Origin: Fistularia commersonii
Lineage: Eukaryota; Chordata; Actinopteri; Syngnathiformes; Fistulariidae
Assembly: GCA_037954325.1 (NCBI GenBank)
Contig: JBBMNZ010000043.1
Span: 1,050,001 to 1,114,000, forward strand
DNA length: 64,000 nt
Reading direction: 5' to 3'
Shown here: in pieces, positions 35,435-46,100 of the stretch
How the letters are laid out: every line of letters begins with the position of its first letter
Position numbering within the stretch: the stretch's first letter is position 1
Notes under the pieces: model-generated
Database searches by the model: none
Told to the model about the DNA's origin: nothing
Seen by the model: only the letters and a program-made list of their open reading frames with translations
Position numbers and translations under genes: made by a program

Positions 35435-35483
<49 letters not shown>

Positions 35484-35671
35484 TTTTTGTGTCTGTGTGA
35501 GTGTGTTCGTGTGTGTATGTGTGAGAGTTTGTTTAGGTGGGGGGGGGTACCAGGGCCCATCGCGGAGGAGCGGAGGAGCGGTGGAGCGGAGAAGCGGAGG
35601 AATGGAGGAGCGGAGGTAATGTTTCTCTTCTCAATGGCAGAGGATGGGAAGTTTAGGGGCAGTAGGACGCC

Positions 35672-36012
35672 GGTGCAAGCAATGCGTTTCAAGGCGTATT
35701 GCATGTGTGTATGGAGGGGGGGGGTCTACAGGACACCGCGGACCGGCAATGGTGCACCTTCTCCGGACATCGATCCCCGAAACGTCGGCGTGGAGCTCCC
35801 GGAGCAGCCGGCGTGTACATGTGAATGAATGGAGGAGCTAATGTGTGTGTGTGGGGTGGTGGTGGTGTGTGTGGGGGGGGGGGGGGGGGGGGGGGGGGGC
35901 GTTTCGGCTAATGCTATCAGCACAGCTATGATTATCCCCAGAACGTTGAGAACGAGCTCCCGGAACTCCAGACATGCGTATATAAAAGAGTGGAATTAAG
36001 GTGTGTGTGAGT

Positions 36013-36059
<47 letters not shown>

Positions 36060-36064
36060 TGTGT

Positions 36065-36110
<46 letters not shown>
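35672..36110 (+). repeat. TATA-bearing satellite variant upstream of LINE copy 2
   Basis: It starts CGGTGCAAGCAATGCG, has a 27-G run (35873-35899), GCTAATGCTATCAGC, TATATAAAAG (35979-35988) and then a (GT)n tract flush to the LINE. It has the same design as 13934-14356. Confidence 0.87.
35979..35988 (+). promoter_or_regulatory. TATA-like motif, copy 2
   Basis: TATATAAAAG in the same context as 14227-14236, in the LINE orientation. Function is inferred only. Confidence 0.35.
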
Positions 36111-36111
<1 letters not shown>

Positions 36112-37259
36112 GGACAGAAATAATGTCGGGGACAGAAATTGTTATTAGCCTGCTGGCAGATGACACAACCTTAGTTTTGAAAAATGAACATCAAGTCCCA
36201 ATAAGCGTTGAAAAAATTAAAACATTCTCCAAGGCTTCAGGATTGTCATTAAACTTAAAGAAATGCAAACTTCTTGAGCTGCATGACTCACCACTAAAGG
36301 AAATCAGTAATGTTCCTATCAAATCAGAAATAAAATACTTGAGCATTTTCCTATCTAAGGACCAAAAGTTAAATCAATCCAGGAACATTGAATCTAAACT
36401 GAATCAAAGTAAAGCTAAATTGAATATATTGCTCCAAAGAGATTTATCAATATTAGGCCCGATATATTTGACTAAAATGGAATGTTTATCCAGATGTATA
36501 TACCCAGTGTATTCCAATGCTGCTCCAAATCAACTCATAAAATCTATTAACCAAATAAATTTCAACTTTATCTGGAGGAACAGACCACACCATCTAAAAA
36601 ACTCTCATATGGTGAAAGAAACAAGTGAAGGAGGGCTGAAAGTGATAGAGTTGGACTGCCTGAATGGGACATTGAAGGTGAACTGGTTGAAATCCTGGAT
36701 CAAACATCATCATTCTTTCTGGTATTGTACTCCAAACTACTTATTCAACATAGTCGGCAGCCTAAGTCTTCTACTTATCTCTGACTTGGATATCAACAAG
36801 ATTCCTGTCCAATTTTCAGAGTTCCATAAACAAATACTATTATACTGGAAAATGATATATGTACACAATTTCTCACCACACAGTACAATAATTTGGAACA
36901 ATAGATATGTACTGCGTGGCAACAAACCTCTGTTTTACAAGGAATGCTTTGAGAAAGGTATATGGTCAATAATTGACTTGATGGATGACAATGGCAGTCG
37001 TCTAGACTATGAACAGTTCTGTACTACACACAGATTTAAGCCTCCCATATTAGAGTTGATAAAGTCACGAAACGCACTGCCTCGACAATTTGTATTCCTG
37101 ACCAAAAATATAATGACGCACCGAACCGTACAACCACAGTTACCCCGACTATCACTCCAGGGAATCTCAATTCTGGACAGAAAGTGCAGCAACTCCTTTA
37201 TTAGGACATGTTTCACAGGAAACTTATTCCCTGGACGTCAAAACAAAAATAATATTTGA
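36111..37259 (+). pseudogene. LINE ORF2 C-terminal half, copy 2
   Basis: It is open from the GT tract to TGA 37257-37259, the same stop as in copy 1. Compared with copy 1 I count 13 amino-acid differences over about 380 codons (for example FSKAS for FYKAS and WRNRPHH for WRNKPHH). The RT Asp-Asp pair in LLADDTTL is kept. The shared stop and shared left end show the break is older than the duplication. Confidence 0.78.
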
Positions 37260-37353
37260 AATAAATTTGATAAGGAATCGATTGCCACGCTGCGAACTAT
37301 GTGTCTGACTCTACCCATACCCCCCAAGGCAAGAAGAGACCCACTTCTAAATT

Positions 37354-37656
37354 ATGAATGACATCTACCCATCTAAGGAATTATTGCGGGTACGCTTTAC
37401 TTTTGAAGATAATATTTGTACATTTTGTGAAGACAACATTGAAACCACTGACCATATATTTTTTCTCATTCTCATTCCATCATCACCAGTTTCCCTCTCA
37501 AAAGATGATATCACATTTGGTTTACTTATAAGCAACATAACAGATGAACTCTATGTCAATGTTCTTTTAGGCCTGGCCAAGTTCTTCATTCACAAAAACA
37601 GAATGCAAAAATGCTCCCCAAATTTTAATTTCTTCATAAACGATGTTGAATTATAA
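37354..37656 (+). pseudogene. LINE ORF2 C-terminal zinc-finger segment, copy 2
   Basis: It is 100 codons long with CTFCEDNIETTDHIFF, and it differs from copy 1 at two positions (ELYVNV for ELRVNV, INDVEL for INDFEL). It is frameshifted relative to the RT part, as in copy 1. Confidence 0.72.
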
Positions 37657-38248
37657 AAAAAAATCCTTAAAACTTATGGAAAAATCCAAAAACTAAAAAA
37701 TATACAGTTACCCATGTCTGAGATTCCTTTTTTTTGGAAAAAAAAAACAACAACTTAATTACATGTGTATTCCTCTTGCAATTTTTTTTTCGTTTTAATT
37801 TTTTATTTGTCTATCTATTGATTTAATTATTTCCTTTTAATTTCTTTTTTTTGTCTAGCACTGTAAATTTCTCACAAACCGTTAACACTATTAACTTCTG
37901 ATTACATACAGAACAAATGTCCTTATGTCCGTTGCTTCCTCATCCCTGGTTGTTTCATTGACATTCAGTTCTACCTTGCCATGTTTATTTGTACATTTGT
38001 ATATTTGTGTGTACTATTTATGTTCAATTAAAAACAGTTTGATGTCTGAGATTCCTTGTGAACGGCCAACTTAATTACATGTTGTATTCCCCTTGCAATT
38101 TTTTTTTTAGTTTTTAATTTTATTTTTCTATCTATTTATTTAATTATTTCCTTTTAATTTTCTGTTTTTGTCCAGCATTAAAAATTTCTCGCAAACCGTT
38201 AACACTATTAACTTCTGATTACATACAGAACGAATGCCCTTATGTCTC

Positions 38249-38383
38249 CCGTCACCCCCCCCCCCCCGTCCCCCCGCTTTTTCCTTACGGTGGCAGACAC
38301 TGAGATCAAAAGCAAATGGGTGTCATTGCAATGCAGTAACAGGGTGATAACAGCCGTGTTTGAAGTGTGTAGGGGCTTATAGG
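38249..38383. other. Shared spacer, copy 2
   Basis: It has a longer C run (TCACCCCCCCCCCCCCCGTCC) and then the same roughly 100-bp piece as 16509-16624. No gene is seen. Confidence 0.7.
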
Positions 38384-38705
38384 AGAGCAGAAGCACGTCA
38401 CGCTATTCGCCTGAGTTCGGAGGATCGGGAGTACCAGGGCCCATAGCGGAGGAGCAGAGGAGTTGAGAAGCGGAGGAGCGGAGGAGCGGAGTTATGTTTC
38501 ACTTCTCAAAGGCGGGGAAGCTTGGGGGCAGCAGGATCCCTTAGACCGGCCAATGTGAGCCTTCTCCGGACATAGATCACCCGGACGTATGACTGGAGCT
38601 CCCGTACCTCTGGGCACACACATATGTGAATGAGTGGATGAGCTAATGTTTGTTTTGTTGTGGATACGTTTCGGCCAATGCTATTAGCACAGCTATGATG
38701 AGTTC

Positions 38706-38746
<41 letters not shown>

Positions 38747-38756
38747 TGTGTGTGTT

Positions 38757-38799
<43 letters not shown>

Positions 38800-39414
38800 G
38801 TTTATGTGTGTGTGAGAGTTTGTTTTGGTGGGGGGGTGGGGGGGGGGGGTTCCCGCGGACTGGGAGTACCAGGGCCACGAGCGGATGAGCTGAGGAGCGG
38901 AGGAGGGCAGATGCCCGGCCTTGATTCGCTTATGTCCAGCGGTTCGGGAGTTCCAGGGCCCAAAGCGGAGGAGCGGAGGGCCGCAAAAGCCCTGTCCGCA
39001 ATTCACCTGAGTCTGGCGGATCGGTAGTGCCTGGTTCCGCAGCGGAGGAGCGGAGGAGCTGAGAAGCGGAGGAGCGGAGGAGATGTTTCTCTTCTCAGAG
39101 GCGGCGAGGGGGGGGGGAGCAGGACCCCTTACCCTTATCCCCCGGACGTTTGAGTGGAGCTCCCGGACTTCCGGGCACGCACATGCGAATGACTGGATGA
39201 CCGGGAGTGCCAGGGCCTGGAGCGGATGAGCAGAGGAGAGGCGGAGGGCAGAAGCCCGGCCCAGTTCGGGAGTTCCAGGGTCCAAAGCGGGGGAGCGAAG
39301 AAGCGGAGGAGAGCAGAAGAGCAGAAGACTGGCCCGGAATTCACCGAAGTCCCGCAGATCGGGAGTTCCAGGGCCCGGAGCGGAAGAGCGGAGGAGCGGA
39401 GCAAAGCGGAAGCC
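38384..39414 (+). repeat. GT-satellite segment, first of two tandem copies in unit 2
   Basis: It has the TTGTTTTGTTGTGGATACG monomer variant with a GT tract at 38706-38815. GGAGCGG-rich monomer parts follow, ending at GGAGCGGAGCAAAGCGG against the LINE fragment. It repeats at 39949-40947, about 1.56 kb downstream, where the same parts lead into the octamer block instead of a LINE. Confidence 0.87.
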
Positions 39415-39828
39415 CGTCTTAACAACAAGGAAATTACAGATGAGGCTATAATTTCCACAGATATCTTTAAATTCTATAGCCACCTATACACTTCGACATT
39501 ATCAAAAAGCGATTGTGACTCCTTTCCAACAAATATTCCTCAATATATCCCAAAAATAAACAACAACAAACAACATATGTTTGTTTTGTATATGTTTATA
39601 TATAAACAACAAAAAATATACAGTTTGATGTCTGAGATTCCTTGTGAATCGCCAACTTAATTATATGTTGTATTCCCCTTGCAATCTTTTTCGTTTTAAT
39701 TTTTTATTTGTCTATCTATTGATTTAATTATTTCCTTTTAATTTATTTTTTTGTCTAGCATTGTAAATTTCTCACAAACCGTTAACACTATTAACTTCTG
39801 ATTACATACAGAACGAATGCCCTTATGT
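39415..39828 (+). mobile_element. Internally deleted LINE: ORF2 middle joined to 3' UTR, copy 2
   Basis: RLNNKEITDEAIISTDIF and on to IPKINNN (39415-39570) is followed directly by the LINE 3' UTR. It has the same internal deletion and left boundary as 13265-13797, but no poly-A tail; it ends at CTTATGTC before the shared spacer. The conserved left junction with GGAGCGGAGCAAAGCGG shows the two copies are duplicates. Confidence 0.72.
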
Positions 39829-39948
39829 CTCCCGTCCCCCCCGCTTTTTCCGTACGGTGGCAGACACTGAGATCAAAAGCAAATGGGTGTCATTGTAATG
39901 CAGTAACAGGGTGATAACAGCCGTGTTTGAAGTGTGTAGGGGCTTATA
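39829..39948. other. Shared spacer, copy 3
   Basis: The same spacer as 16509-16624, with a C run of ordinary length. Confidence 0.7.
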
Positions 39949-40300
39949 GGAGAGCAGAAGCACGTCACGCTATTCGCCTGAGTTCGGAGGATCGGGGGCA
40001 CCAGGGCCCATAGCGGAGGAGCAGAGGAGTTGAGAAGCGGAGGAGCGGAGTTATGTTTCTCTTCTCAAAGGCGGGGAAGCTTGGGGGCAGCAGGACCCCT
40101 TAGACCGGCCAATGTGAGCCTTCTCCGGACATAGATCACCCGGACGTATGACTGGAGCTCCCGTACCTCTGGGCACACACATATGTGAATGAGTGGATGA
40201 GCTAATGTTTGTTTTGTTGTGGATACGTTTCGGCCAATGCTATTAGCACAGCTATGATGAGTTCAGGTGTGTGTGTGTGTGTGTGTGTGTGTATGGGTGT

Positions 40301-40367
<67 letters not shown>

Positions 40368-40947
40368 AGTTTGTTTTGGTGGGTGGGGGGGGGGGTTCCC
40401 GCGTACTGGGAGTACCAGGGCCTGGAGCGGATGAGGTGAGGAGCGGAGGAGGGCAGAAGCCCGGACCGTGATTCGCTTATGTCCAGCGGTTCGGGAGTTC
40501 CAGGGCACAAAGCGGAGGAGCGGAGGACAGCAAAAGCCCTGTCCGCAATTCACCTGAGTCTGGCGGATCGGTAGTACCTGGTTCCGCAGCGGAGGAGCGG
40601 AGGACTTGAGAAGCGGAGGAGCGGAGGAGCGGAGATGTTTCTCTTCTCAGAGGCGGCAAGGGGGGGGGGGGGCAGGACCCCTTACCCGTATCCCCCGGAC
40701 GGTTGAGTGGAGCTCCCGGACTTCCGGGCACGCACATGCGAATGACTGGATGACAGGGAGTGCCAGGGCCTGGAGCGAATGAGCAGAGGAGAGGCGGAGA
40801 GCAGAAGCCCGGCCCGGTTCGGGATTTCCAGGGTCAAAAGCGGGGGAGCAAAGAAGCGGAGGGGGGGAGGAGAGCAGAAGAGCAGAAGACTGGCCCGGAA
40901 TTCACCGAAGTCCCGCATATCGGGAGTTCAAGGGCCCGGAGCGGAAG
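39949..40947 (+). repeat. GT-satellite segment leading into octamer block 2
   Basis: It matches 16625-17629 with few changes. Differences include the (GT)n length (40266-40364), the G run at about 40661-40672 and a C/A change in GGGCMCAAAGCGG. No gene is seen. Confidence 0.88.
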
Positions 40948-43139
40948 AGAGGAGGAGCGGAGGAGCGGAGGAGCGGGGGAGCGGAGGAGCGGAGGAGCGG
41001 AGGAGCGGAGGAGAGCGGAAGCCCGGCCAACAATTCGCCTGAGTCCCGCGGAGAGGGGGTACCAGGGCCTGGAGCCTGATTCGCTTATGTCCAGCAGTTC
41101 AGGAGTACCAGGGTCAGGAGCGGAGGAGCGGAGGAGCGGATGAGCAGAAGAACGTTTAAGCGGCGGAGCGGAGGAGCGGATGAGCGGAGGAGAGTGGAAT
41201 CCGGCCGACATCTCGCCTGAGTCCCGCGGAAAGGGAGTCCCAGGGCCTGGAGCCTGATTCGCTTATGGCAAGCAGTTCAGGAGAACCGGGCCCAGGTGCG
41301 GAGGAGCGGAGGAGCGGAGGAGAGCGGAAGCCCGGCCAACAATTCGCCTAAGTCCCGCGGAGAGGGAGTACCAGGGCCTGGAGCCTGATTCGCTATGTCC
41401 AGCAGTTCAGGAGTACCAGGGCCGGAGCGGAGGAGCGGAGGAGCGGAGGAGCGGAGGAGCGGAGGAGCGGATAAGCGGATAAGCGGATGAGCTGAGGAGA
41501 GCGGAAGCCCGGCCGGCAATTCGCCTTAGTCCCGCGGAGAGGGAGTACCAGGTCCTGGAGCCTGATTCGCTTATGTCCAGCAGTTCAGGAGTACCAGGGC
41601 CAGGAGCGGAGGAGCGGAGGAGCGGATGAGCAAAATAACGTTTAAGCGGTGGAGCGGAGGAGCGGATGAGCGGAGGAGAGCGGAATCCGGCCGACAATTC
41701 GCCTGAGTCCCGCGGAAAGGGAGTACCAGGGCCAGAAGCGTGATTTAATGATGTTCAGCAATTCAGGAGTACCAGGCCGAGGTGCGGAGGAGCGGAGGGG
41801 CGGATGAGTGGAGGAGCGGAGGTGGGGAGGAGAGCGGAAGACCGGCCCACATTTCGCCTGAGTCCCGCGGATTGGGAGTACCAGGGCCTGGAGCCTGATT
41901 CGCTTATGGCAAGCAGTTCAGGAGTACCAGGGCCCCGAGCGGCGGAGCGGAGGAGCGGAGGAGCGGGGGAGCGGAGGAGCGGAGGAGCGGAGGGGCGGAT
42001 GAGTGGAGGAGTGGAGGTGCGGAGGAGAGCGGAAGCCCGGCCCACATTTCGCCTGAGTCCCGCGGATTGGGAGTACCAGGGCCTGGAGCCTGATTCGCTT
42101 ATGGCAAGCAGTTCAGGAGTACCAGGGCCCAGAGCGGATGAGCGGAGGAGCGGAGGAGCGGAGGAGCGGAGGAGCGGAGGAGCGGAGGGGCGGATGAGTG
42201 GAGGAGTGGAGGTGCGGAGGAGAGCGGAAGCCCGGCCCACATTTCGCCTGAGTCCCGCGGATTGGGAGTACCAGGGCCTGGAGCCTGATTCGCTTATGGC
42301 AAGCAGTTCAGGAGTACCAGGGCCCGAAGCGGAGGAGCAGAGGAGCGGAGGAGCGGAGGAGCGGAGGAGCGGAGGAGAGCGGAAGCCCGGCCGACAATTC
42401 GCCTTAGCCCAGCGGAGAGGGAGTACCAGGGCCTGGAGCCTGATTCGCTTATGTCCAGCAGTTAGGGGGAGTACCAGGGCCAGGAGCGGAGGAGCGGAGG
42501 AGCGGATGAGCAGAAGAACGTTTAAGCGGTGGAGCGGAGGGGCGGACGAGCGGAGGAGAGCGGAATCCGGCCGACATCTCGCCTGAGTCCCGCGGAAAGG
42601 GAGTACCAGGGCCTGGAGCCTGATTCGCTTATGGCAAGCAGTTCAGGAGAACCGGGCCCAGAGCGGAGGAGCGGAGGAGCGGAGGAGCGGAGGAGCGGAG
42701 GAGAGCAGAAGCCCGGCCAACAATTCGCCTAAGTCCCGCGGAGAGGGAGTACCAGGGCCTGGAGCCTGATTCGCTATGTCCAGCAGTTCAGGAGTACCAG
42801 GGCCGGAGCGGAGGAGCGGAGGAGCGGAGGAGCGGAGGAGCGGATAAGCGGATGAGCTGAGGAGAGCGGAAGCCCGGCCGGCAATTCGCCTTAGTCCCGC
42901 GGAGAGGGAGTACCAGGTCCTGGAGCCTGATTCGCTTATGTCCAGCAGTTCAGGAGTACCAGGGCCAGGAGCGGAGGAGCGGAGGAGCGGATGAGCAAAA
43001 TAACGTTTAAGCGGTGGAGCGGAGGAGCGGATGAGCGGAGAAGAGCGGAATCCGGCCGACAATTCGCCTGAGTCCCGCGGAAAGGGAGTACCAGGGCCAG
43101 AAGCGTGATTTAATGATGTTCAGCAATTCAGGAGTACCA

Positions 43140-46100
43140 GGCCGAGGTGCGGAGGAGCGGAGGGGCGGATGAGTGGAGGAGCGGAGGTGGGGAGGAGAGC
43201 GGAAGACCGGCCCACATTTCGCCTGAGTCCCGCGGATTGGGAGTACCAGGGCCTGGAGCCTGATTCGCTTATGGCAAGCAGTTCAGGAGTACCAGGGCCC
43301 AGAGCGGCGGAGCGGAGGAGCGGAGGAGCGGGGGAGCGGAGGAGCGGAGGAGCGGAGGGGCGGATGAGTGGAGGAGTGGAGGTGCGGAGGAGAGCGGAAG
43401 CCCGGCCCACATTTCGCCTGAGTCCCGCGGATTGGGAGTACCAGGGCCTGGAGCCTGATTCGCTTATGGCAAGCAGTTCAGGAGTACCAGGGCCCAGAGC
43501 GGATGAGCGGAGGAGCGGAGGAGCGGAGGAGCGGAGGAGCGGAGGAGCGGAGGGGCGGATGAGTGGAGGAGTGGAGGTGCGGAGGAGAGCGGAAGCCCGG
43601 CCCACATTTCGCCTGAGTCCCGCGGATTGGGAGTACCAGGGCCTGGAGCCTGATTCGCTTATGGCAAGCAGTTCAGGAGTACCAGGGCCCGAAGCGGAGG
43701 AGCAGAGGAACGGAGGAGCGGAGGAGCGGAGGAGAGCGGAAGCCCGGCCGACAATTCGCCTTAGCCCAGCGGAGAGGGAGTACCAGGGCCTGGAGCCTGA
43801 TTCGCTTATGTCCAGCAGTTAGGGGGAGTACCAGGGCCAGGAGCGGAGGAGCGGAGGAGCGGATGAGCAAAATAACGTTTAAGCGGTGGAGCGGAGGGGC
43901 GGACGAGCGGAGGAGAGCGGAATCCGGCCGACATCTCGCCTGAGTCCCGCGGAAAGGGAGTACCAGGGCCTGGAGCCTGATTCGCTTATGGCAAGCAGTT
44001 CAGGAGAACCGGGCCCAGAGCGGAGGAGCGGAGGAGCGGAGGAGCGGAGGAGCGGAGGAGCGGAGGAGCGGAGGAGCGGAGGAGAGCGGAAGCCCGGCCA
44101 ACAATTCGCCTGAGTCCCGCGGAGAGGGGGTACCAGGGCCTGGAGCCTGATTCGCTTATGTCCAGCAGTTCAGGAGTACCAGGGTCAGGAGCGGAGGAGC
44201 GGAGGAGCGGATGAGCAGAAGAACGTTTAAGCGGTGGAGCGGAGGAGCGGATGAGCGGAGGAGAGTGGAATCCGGCCGACATCTCGCCTGAGTCCCGCGG
44301 AAAGGGAGTCCCAGGGCCTGGAGCCTGATTCGCTTATGGCAAGCAGTTCAGGAGAACCGGGCCCAGGTGCGGAGGAGCGGAGGAGCGGAGGAGAGCGGAA
44401 GCCCGGCCAACAATTCGCCTAAGTCCCGCGGAGAGGGAGTACCAGGGCCTGGAGCCTGATTCGCTATGTCCAGCAGTTCAGGAGTACCAGGGCCGGAGCG
44501 GAGGAGCGGAGGAGCGGAGGAGCGGAGGAGCGGAGGAGCGGATAAGCGGATGAGCTGAGGAGAGCGGAAGCCCGGCCGGCAATTCGCCTTAGTCCCGCGG
44601 AGAGGGAGTACCAGGTCCTAGAGCCTGATTCGCTTATGTCCAGCAGTTCAGGAGTACCAGGGCCAGGAGCGGAGGAGCGGAGGAGCGGATGAGCAAAATA
44701 ACGTTGAAGCGGTGGAGCGGAGGAGCGGATGCGCGGAGAAGAGCGGAATCCGGCCGACAATTCGCCTGAGCCCCGCGGAAAGGGAGTACCAGGGCCAGAA
44801 GCGTGATTTAATGATGTTCAGCAATTCAGGAGTACCAGGCCGAGGTGCGGAGGAGCGGAGGGGCGGATGAGTGGAGGAGCGGAGGTGGGGAGGAGAGCGG
44901 AAGACCGGCCCACATTTCGCCTGAGTCCCGCGGATTGGGAGTACCAGGGCCTGGAGCCTGATTCGCTTATGGCAAGCAGTTCAGGAGTACCAGGGCCCAG
45001 AGCGGCGGAGCGGAGGAGCGGAGGAGCGGGGGAGCGGAGGAGCGGAGGAGCGGAGGGGCGGATGAGTGGAGGAGTGGAGGTGCGGAGGAGAGCGGAAGCC
45101 CGGCCCACATTTCGCCTGAGTCCCGCGGATTGGGAGTACCAGGGCCTGGAGCCTGATTCGCTTATGGCAAGCAGTTCAGGAGTACCAGGGCCCAGAGCGG
45201 ATGAGCGGAGGAGCGGAGGAGCGGAGGAGCGGAGGAGCGGAGGGGCGGATGAGTGGAGGAGTGGAGGTGCGGAGGAGAGCGGAAGCCCGGCCCACATTTC
45301 GCCTGAGTCCCGCGGATTGGGAGTACCAGGGCCTGGAGCCTGATTCGCTTATGGCAAGCAGTTCAGGAGTACCAGGGCCCGAAGCGGAGGAGCAGAGGAG
45401 CGGAGGAGCGGAGGAGCGGAGGAGCGGAGGAGTGCGGAAGCCCGGCCGACAAATCGCCTTAGCCCAGCGGAGAGGGAGTACCAGGGCCTGGAGCCTGATT
45501 CGCTTATGTCCAGCAGTTAGGGGGAGTACCAGGGCCAGGAGCGGAGGAGCGGAGGAGCGGATGAGCAGAAGAACGTTTAAGCGGTGGAGCGGAGGGGCGG
45601 ACGAGCGGAGGAGAGCGGAATCCGGCCGACATCTCGCCTGAGTCCCGCGGAAAGGGAGTACCAGGGCCTGGAGCCTGATTCGCTTATGGCAAGCAGTTCA
45701 GGAGAACCGGGCCCAGAGCGGAGGAGCGGAGGAGCGGAGGAGCGGAGGAGCGGAGGAGAGCAGAAGCCCGGCCAACAATTCGCCTAAGTCCCGCGGAGAG
45801 GGAGTACCAGGGCCAGGAGCCTGATTCGCTATGTCCAGCAGTTCAGGAGTACCAGGGCCGGAGCGGAGAAACGGAGGAGCGGATGAGCGGAGGAGCGGAT
45901 AAGCGGATGAGATGAGGAGAGCGGAAGCCCGGCCGGCAATTTGCCTGAGTCCCGCGGAGAGGGAGTACCAGGGCCAGGAGCCTGATTCGCTATGTCCAGC
46001 AGTTCAGGAGTACCAGGGCCGGAGCGGAGAAACGGAGGAGCGGAGGAGCGGATAAGCGGATGAGCTGAGGAGAGCGGAAGCCCGGCCGGCAATTTGCCTG

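Larger units (their letters stand above)
28431..35671 (+). repeat. GT-satellite block of macro-unit 1
   Basis: This has the same monomer types as 1-7184, all on one strand. It includes a monomer cut short at about 28862 (GGTGGAGCTGAG joined to a GT tract), an 897-bp tandem duplication (about 31905-33697) and an inserted AT-rich retroelement tail (34097-34492). It is nearly identical to 57001-63348. Long reverse-strand frames, such as the 337-codon one over 28507-29520, run through several monomers and are treated as repeat artefacts. No gene is seen. Confidence 0.93.
36111..38248 (+). mobile_element. 5'-truncated L1/Tx1-like LINE, copy 2
   Basis: This has the same left end (GGGACAGAAATAATGTC after a GT tract), ORF2 remnants and doubled 3' UTR as 14357-16508. 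The second 3' UTR copy starts at about 38043. The matching offset from copy 1 is 21,754 bp. Confidence 0.86.

Noticed and set aside
41804..42586. Long ORF of 260 codons with SGGAEERR and LSPADWEYQGLEPDSL repeats
   Set aside because: It is produced by the stop-free octamer and its linkers; equal ORFs exist on the opposite strand (41755-42240), and there is no start context, splice signal or known domain.
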